Shown here in pieces: positions 5,126-7,806 of a stretch of 7,806 nucleotides of DNA. Every line of letters starts with the position of its first letter. Position 1 is the first letter of the stretch. The notes beneath the pieces are model-generated. The model was not told the DNA's origin, did no database searches, and saw nothing but the letters and a program-made list of their open reading frames with translations. The translations under genes and the position numbers were made by a program. The stretch is from an uncultured Clostridia bacterium (GTDB lineage: Bacteria > Bacillota > Clostridia > Oscillospirales > Oscillospiraceae). The stretch spans positions 1 through 7,806 of the forward strand of contig CAMGPO010000048.1 of the NCBI GenBank assembly GCA_946060825.1, written 5' to 3'.

Positions 5126-5923
5126 TTAAAATCGAATCATTGCCAGCCGGGCCAGCAGGCCAAAAAGCAGGCAGAGCAGCAGGCCCAGGCTGAAAAAAAC
5201 CGTCAGCACCGCCGCCGCTTTGGCAAGCTGCCGCTGGGCGTCCGCCCGGAACAGCAGCGTTCCCAGGGCATAGACGGCACAGAGCAGCAGCGCGGCCAGC
5301 AGGCCCGCGGGCAGGCCCCGCAAATCCGCCGTGCTCAGAGACAGCTGCATACTGACCGACCCGGTCAGAAACAGGCTGACCATGCCCCGGACGATGCCGA
5401 ACCGCCGCAGAGAGCCGAAGCCATTGAGATAACCGCTGAGAAGCGCGCCGACCAGCCGCAGTGGATTGCGGCTCTTGCGGAGCGCCGCCGACAACGACGC
5501 AGCGCAGGAATCCCACACCTCTGGAGTCAGCAGCCAGACCAGCAGCAGAATCACCGCCGTTCCGAAGAACATCGGCATAATTCCGGCCCCGAAAGCGGCC
5601 AGCCGCTGCCAGGGATCCGCTGGGTCATAGGTAAAGCGCACGTAGCCCAGAATCCCGTCTGCCCGTCCGGCCACCGGCCGGAACAGGGACACCTCCGTCA
5701 CCCTCAGGCGGAAGAGGCGGCAGCCGAGATAGTGGCCGGCCTCATGCACCGGCGTTCCCACCAGGCCCGTCACCACGACGCCCAGCCAGCCAAAGGCCCG
5801 GTAAACCATGCCCGAGGACCAGCCCTCAGCCAGACTCATCAGGAGACCGGCCGTGACCGGGATCCCGGCCGCCACGCCGAAGGCCGCGGCAGTCCGTTTC
5901 AGAAATATCTTGATCTGCTTCAA
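5126..5923 (-). CDS. Polytopic membrane protein with HEAGH motif (M50-like, putative zinc metalloprotease)
   Basis: 265-residue hydrophobic protein. Membrane segments are near 12-32 and 44-65, one starting near residue 110 (GIMPMFFGTAVILLLVWLL), and several in the C-terminal half, including the last 30 residues. HEAGH (60-64) lies at the end of the second segment and matches the HExxH zinc site of site-2-protease-like M50 enzymes. I do not see the NPDG third-ligand motif of that family, and the usual PDZ domain is absent, so proteolysis is unproven; it might be a divergent or inactive relative. TTG at 5921-5923 was chosen because GGAGGA ends 7 nt upstream. An in-frame ATG at 5957-5959 lies in the loop of a hairpin and lacks a ribosome binding site. 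It sits between rpiB and the phosphatase in one operon; the partner or substrate is unknown. Confidence 0.75.
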   Translation of the reverse strand: MKQIKIFLKRTAAAFGVAAGIPVTAGLLMSLAEGWSSGMVYRAFGWLGVVVTGLVGTPVHEAGHYLGCRLFRLRVTEVSLFRPVAGRADGILGYVRFTYDPADPWQRLAAFGAGIMPMFFGTAVILLLVWLLTPEVWDSCAASLSAALRKSRNPLRLVGALLSGYLNGFGSLRRFGIVRGMVSLFLTGSVSMQLSLSTADLRGLPAGLLAALLLCAVYALGTLLFRADAQRQLAKAAAVLTVFFSLGLLLCLLFGLLARLAMIRF

Positions 5924-5941
5924 TCGGAATTCCTCCGCCGC

Positions 5942-5975
5942 AGCAAGACCGCCCTCCATCGAAGGGCGGTCTGCT
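5942..5975. repeat. Hairpin between rpiB and the HEAGH gene
   Basis: A 10-bp perfect stem (5946-5955 with 5963-5972, AGACCGCCCT arm) with a 7-nt loop is extended by an AGC/GCT pair across a bulged base. No U tract follows on the minus strand, so it is likely a weak terminator, an RNA-processing or stability element, or an attenuator that lowers expression of the genes after rpiB. Confidence 0.5.
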
Positions 5976-5987
5976 TGTCCCCGGAGC

Positions 5988-6425
5988 TTACTCGTTTTCG
6001 AGGGCCATCAGCTTTGCCACACGCCGGGCATGGCGGCCGCCTTCAAAGGCTGTCTCCAGCCAGACGTCGGCAATCTCCAGTGCCAGCTTCTCGCCGATCA
6101 CACCGGCGCCCATGGCCAGAACGTTGGTGTCGTTGTGCTGCCGGGTCAGCCGGGCCGTCATCAGGTCAGAGACCAGCGCGCAGCGGACGCCCTTGATCTT
6201 GTTTGCAGTGATGGACACGCCGATGCCGGTGGTGCAGCAGACAATGCCCCGGTCACATTCGCCGGAGGCCACCGCCCGGGCTGCCGGACCGGCGAAGTCG
6301 GAGTAGTCGCAGCTCTCCTTGTTGTAGCAGCCGAAGTCCTTGCAGGTCAGGCCCTTGGCCTCCAGATGCTTCTTCAGCGCCTCCTTCAGGTCATAAGCGC
6401 CGTGGTCACAAGCCAGTGCAATCAT
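5988..6425 (-). CDS. rpiB: RpiB/LacA/LacB-family sugar-phosphate isomerase (ribose-5-phosphate isomerase B)
   Basis: 145-residue protein, full length for RpiB. It interconverts ribose 5-phosphate and ribulose 5-phosphate in the pentose phosphate pathway, in the cytosol; relatives isomerise allose or galactose 6-phosphate. Visible landmarks: ACDHGAYDLKE at the N-terminus, DYSDFA, the active-site loop IVCCTTGIGVSITANK with Cys64 at the position of the catalytic cysteine, and HNDTNVLAMGAG for phosphate binding. The family loop usually reads CGTGIG; here Thr65 replaces the first Gly, a mild change. ATG 6423-6425 has AGGAGG 8 nt upstream, and that site overlaps the TAG stop of the upstream gene, which points to tight coupling. 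It is the second gene of the leftward operon. Confidence 0.94.
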   Translation of the reverse strand: MIALACDHGAYDLKEALKKHLEAKGLTCKDFGCYNKESCDYSDFAGPAARAVASGECDRGIVCCTTGIGVSITANKIKGVRCALVSDLMTARLTRQHNDTNVLAMGAGVIGEKLALEIADVWLETAFEGGRHARRVAKLMALENE

Positions 6426-6437
6426 ATTGTATTCCTC

Positions 6438-7451
6438 CTAAAAGCATAAAATACAGACAAGCAGAACTCCGGCCGTCGCAAGCAGGCCGGGACGGACGCC
6501 GCGGGGTTCCGCGGCAGCGAAAGTGCCGCCGAGGGCCAGAACGCAGCCCAGATGGGCCGCTTCGGGAATCCCGTAAAAGAGCGGCACGAGGCAGAGCAGG
6601 CCAAGGAGGCCGCCGAGCAGCGCCCGGGTGTCCTGCCGGCGGGCCGCCTGTACCAGCAACACCACGGCAGCCGATCCGGCCAGCAGCAGCGGGCCGTTCC
6701 ACCCCAGCGGCAGAGCCGGCGTCCAGTTCGCCAGCGACGGCAGCAGCGCCAGCGCCTGCACCGGGTCAATCCCCGCCGGGAGTTGGAACAGCATGGCGCT
6801 TCCCAGCACGGCGGCAAACATCATCAGCAGCAGAACCAACGATGCGGCGGCGATGCTCCAGACAGAGCCGCCCTTCCGCAGGCAGCCGCACAGCACATAC
6901 AGCGCGAGGACGCCGGGCAGAAGCAGCAGCATACCCGCCCCGGTTCCGAGACAAACCGTCAAAAGCACCAGTGCAGGAACCGCGGGAAGCAGTCCCGGCC
7001 ACAGCCGCCGGGCCGACATCCCCAGGAAGAACAGCCAGAGGGCGGCGGGCAGGATCGGGGAAGAAACACCGGCTGCCAGAAACAGCACTGTGGCACAAAG
7101 GGCGGAAAGGGGCTGTCCATAGATTTGAAGCAGCAGACCGCAGACAGCCGCAGCAGACAGGGCCGACAGGCCGGCATAGGCCATGGAGGCCAAATAGACG
7201 GTATCCATCCGCAGCAGGCAATTGCCTGCGCCGAGCAGCGCCGCCAGAGCCAGAGCCAGCCAGCCTTTGCCACGGATGGGCAGGGCCTGGGCCGCCGGGA
7301 AGCCGGTCCGATCGACGAGGCTGATCCATTCCAGGGTACCGCGTCTCGGTTCCAGGGCGCGAAACCAGAAAACATACCAGATGAGAAGCGCCAGGGCGGC
7401 AATCCCCAGCGCCGCAGGCCGAAGCCAAGGCAGAGTTCGCAGAAATCCCAC
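6438..7451 (-). CDS. Unrecognised polytopic membrane protein (first gene of the operon)
   Basis: 337 residues, very rich in Leu and Ala, with roughly nine or ten hydrophobic segments and few charged loops; not recognised. A longer loop with LEPRRGTLEWISLVDRTG follows the first segment, and the C-terminus ends in a membrane helix. The layout is loosely like GT-C glycosyltransferases or other integral membrane enzymes, but I see no catalytic motif, so no function is proposed. The gene uses GTG; two tandem GTGs sit at 7452-7454 and 7449-7451. The second is preferred because AGGAGG lies 7 nt from it but only 4 nt from the first. The stop (TAG) merges into the rpiB Shine-Dalgarno, 12 nt before rpiB. 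A strong promoter lies 30 nt upstream, so this gene leads the operon. The real gene is well supported; its role is not. Confidence 0.75.
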   Translation of the reverse strand: MGFLRTLPWLRPAALGIAALALLIWYVFWFRALEPRRGTLEWISLVDRTGFPAAQALPIRGKGWLALALAALLGAGNCLLRMDTVYLASMAYAGLSALSAAAVCGLLLQIYGQPLSALCATVLFLAAGVSSPILPAALWLFFLGMSARRLWPGLLPAVPALVLLTVCLGTGAGMLLLLPGVLALYVLCGCLRKGGSVWSIAAASLVLLLMMFAAVLGSAMLFQLPAGIDPVQALALLPSLANWTPALPLGWNGPLLLAGSAAVVLLVQAARRQDTRALLGGLLGLLCLVPLFYGIPEAAHLGCVLALGGTFAAAEPRGVRPGLLATAGVLLVCILCF

Positions 7452-7480
7452 CACGCCGCCTCCTTTTTTTTGATATGGGT

Positions 7481-7509
7481 ATTATATCAGAAAACCCGCG
7501 ACTGTGCAA
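7481..7509 (-). promoter_or_regulatory. Near-consensus sigma-A promoter of the leftward operon
   Basis: On the minus strand, -35 TTGCAC (7504-7509) and a perfect -10 TATAAT (7481-7486) are exactly 17 bp apart, with a TG one base ahead of the -10 (extended -10). Transcription should begin near 7474, leaving a leader of about 22 nt before the membrane-protein GTG. No operator or riboswitch fold was seen in this short leader, which suggests constitutive vegetative expression. Confidence 0.85.
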
Positions 7510-7524
7510 CGTCCGCATTTGCGC

Positions 7525-7559
7525 AAAAAGAGGCCCGCACCCGGTTGGGTGCGGGCCTC
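7525..7559 (-). terminator. Rho-independent terminator after the symporter gene
   Basis: A 13-bp perfect GC-rich stem (7530-7542 with 7547-7559, GAGGCCCGCACCC arm) with a GGTT loop is followed on the minus strand by a TTTTT tract (7525-7529). It ends the symporter gene just before the -35 element of the next operon's promoter. Confidence 0.9.
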
Positions 7560-7572
7560 CACGGGAACATGA

Positions 7573-7806
7573 TTATTTCTTCTTGGCAGCTTTGAGTTCA
7601 CTGAAGTATTCCTTGCAGAGTTTCACAACAATCGGACTCAGCAGGAGCAGTGCGATCAGGTTCGGCAGCGCCATCAGGCCGTTCAGGGTGTCGGCAATGT
7701 TCCACACGATCTCCAGCTTGGAGGTCGCACCGACGATCAGAATCAGGCAGAAGATGATCTGATAGACCTTGTTGACCTTGGTGCCGAAGAGATACTCGGT
7801 GCAGCG
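7573..7806 (-). CDS. Alanine/glycine:cation symporter family protein, C-terminal end (partial)
   Basis: The last 77 codons of a gene whose start lies beyond the right edge. The translated segment begins RCTEYLFGTKVNKVYQ, then a membrane helix, then the strongly conserved IVWNIADTLNGLMALPNL block, another helix and a Lys-rich end (ELKAAKKK). This is the C-terminus of AGCS (AlsT/DagA-type) transporters, which bring in alanine or glycine with Na+ through about 11 membrane helices. Only the last two or so helices are present, so integrity of the rest, substrate and start cannot be judged. It is on the same strand as the following operon but separated by its own terminator and that operon's promoter. 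Confidence 0.9.
   Translation of the reverse strand, partial: RCTEYLFGTKVNKVYQIIFCLILIVGATSKLEIVWNIADTLNGLMALPNLIALLLLSPIVVKLCKEYFSELKAAKKK

Noticed and set aside
4293..5129. Plus-strand open frame opposite the phosphatase
   Set aside because: Composition is that of an antisense shadow, and the minus strand encodes an intact phosphatase with all metal-binding motifs.
5114..6196. Plus-strand Gln/Arg/Pro-rich open frame opposite the HEAGH and rpiB genes
   Set aside because: It is the reverse reading of hydrophobic Leu/Ala codons, spans two real genes and their gap, and has no motif.
7455..7572. Possible riboswitch or small RNA in the gap between the symporter and the membrane protein genes
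   Set aside because: The gap is fully accounted for by a terminator, a promoter and a leader of about 22 nt. No other fold was seen.
6552..7595. Plus-strand Gln/Arg-rich open frame opposite the large membrane protein
   Set aside because: This is the typical shadow of a Leu/Ala-rich membrane protein. It also crosses the promoter and terminator between 7481 and 7559.

Overview
The window looks like chromosome from a high-GC, endospore-forming member of the Clostridia. An Oscillospiraceae-like gut lineage is my best guess. The reasons are: a yabP-yabQ-divIC-yabR sporulation and division cluster, strong AGGAGG-type Shine-Dalgarno sites before almost every gene, compact operons with overlapping genes, and the C-terminus of a sodium:alanine-type symporter. 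There is no sign of phage, insertion sequence, CRISPR, tRNA or rRNA.

Region 1 (1-3869, plus strand). A serpin-family lipoprotein (28-1506) lies directly in front of yabP and yabQ (spore cortex assembly), a DivIC/FtsB-like divisome protein, the S1-domain protein YabR, and a short-chain dehydrogenase resembling the EF-P-modifying reductase YmfI. A 13-bp inverted repeat and a candidate sigma-E promoter occupy the short gap between the serpin and yabP. A clear terminator follows yabR, and the dehydrogenase's ribosome binding site follows it at once. The plus-strand block ends at a bidirectional terminator.

Region 2 (3905-7451, minus strand). A probable five-gene operon runs leftward from a near-consensus promoter at 7481-7509: an unrecognised multi-pass membrane protein, RpiB-type sugar-phosphate isomerase, a membrane protein with an HEAGH zinc-binding motif, an inositol-monophosphatase-family phosphatase, and a GNAT acetyltransferase. 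Several genes overlap or nearly touch. Two use TTG starts and one uses GTG, each chosen by its Shine-Dalgarno spacing.

Region 3 (7525-7806, minus strand). The end of an alanine/glycine:cation symporter gene enters from the right edge, followed by its terminator.

Most of the content is conserved housekeeping or sporulation machinery. The less ordinary points are the extracytoplasmic serpin next to the sporulation cluster, the yabQ frame that has no stop before it runs 182 nt into divIC (with an in-phase A_AAA_AAA heptamer at the expected protein end), the hairpin that includes the yabP ribosome binding site, and the two uncharacterised membrane proteins in the rpiB operon. I found no convincing evidence of a wholly new system.
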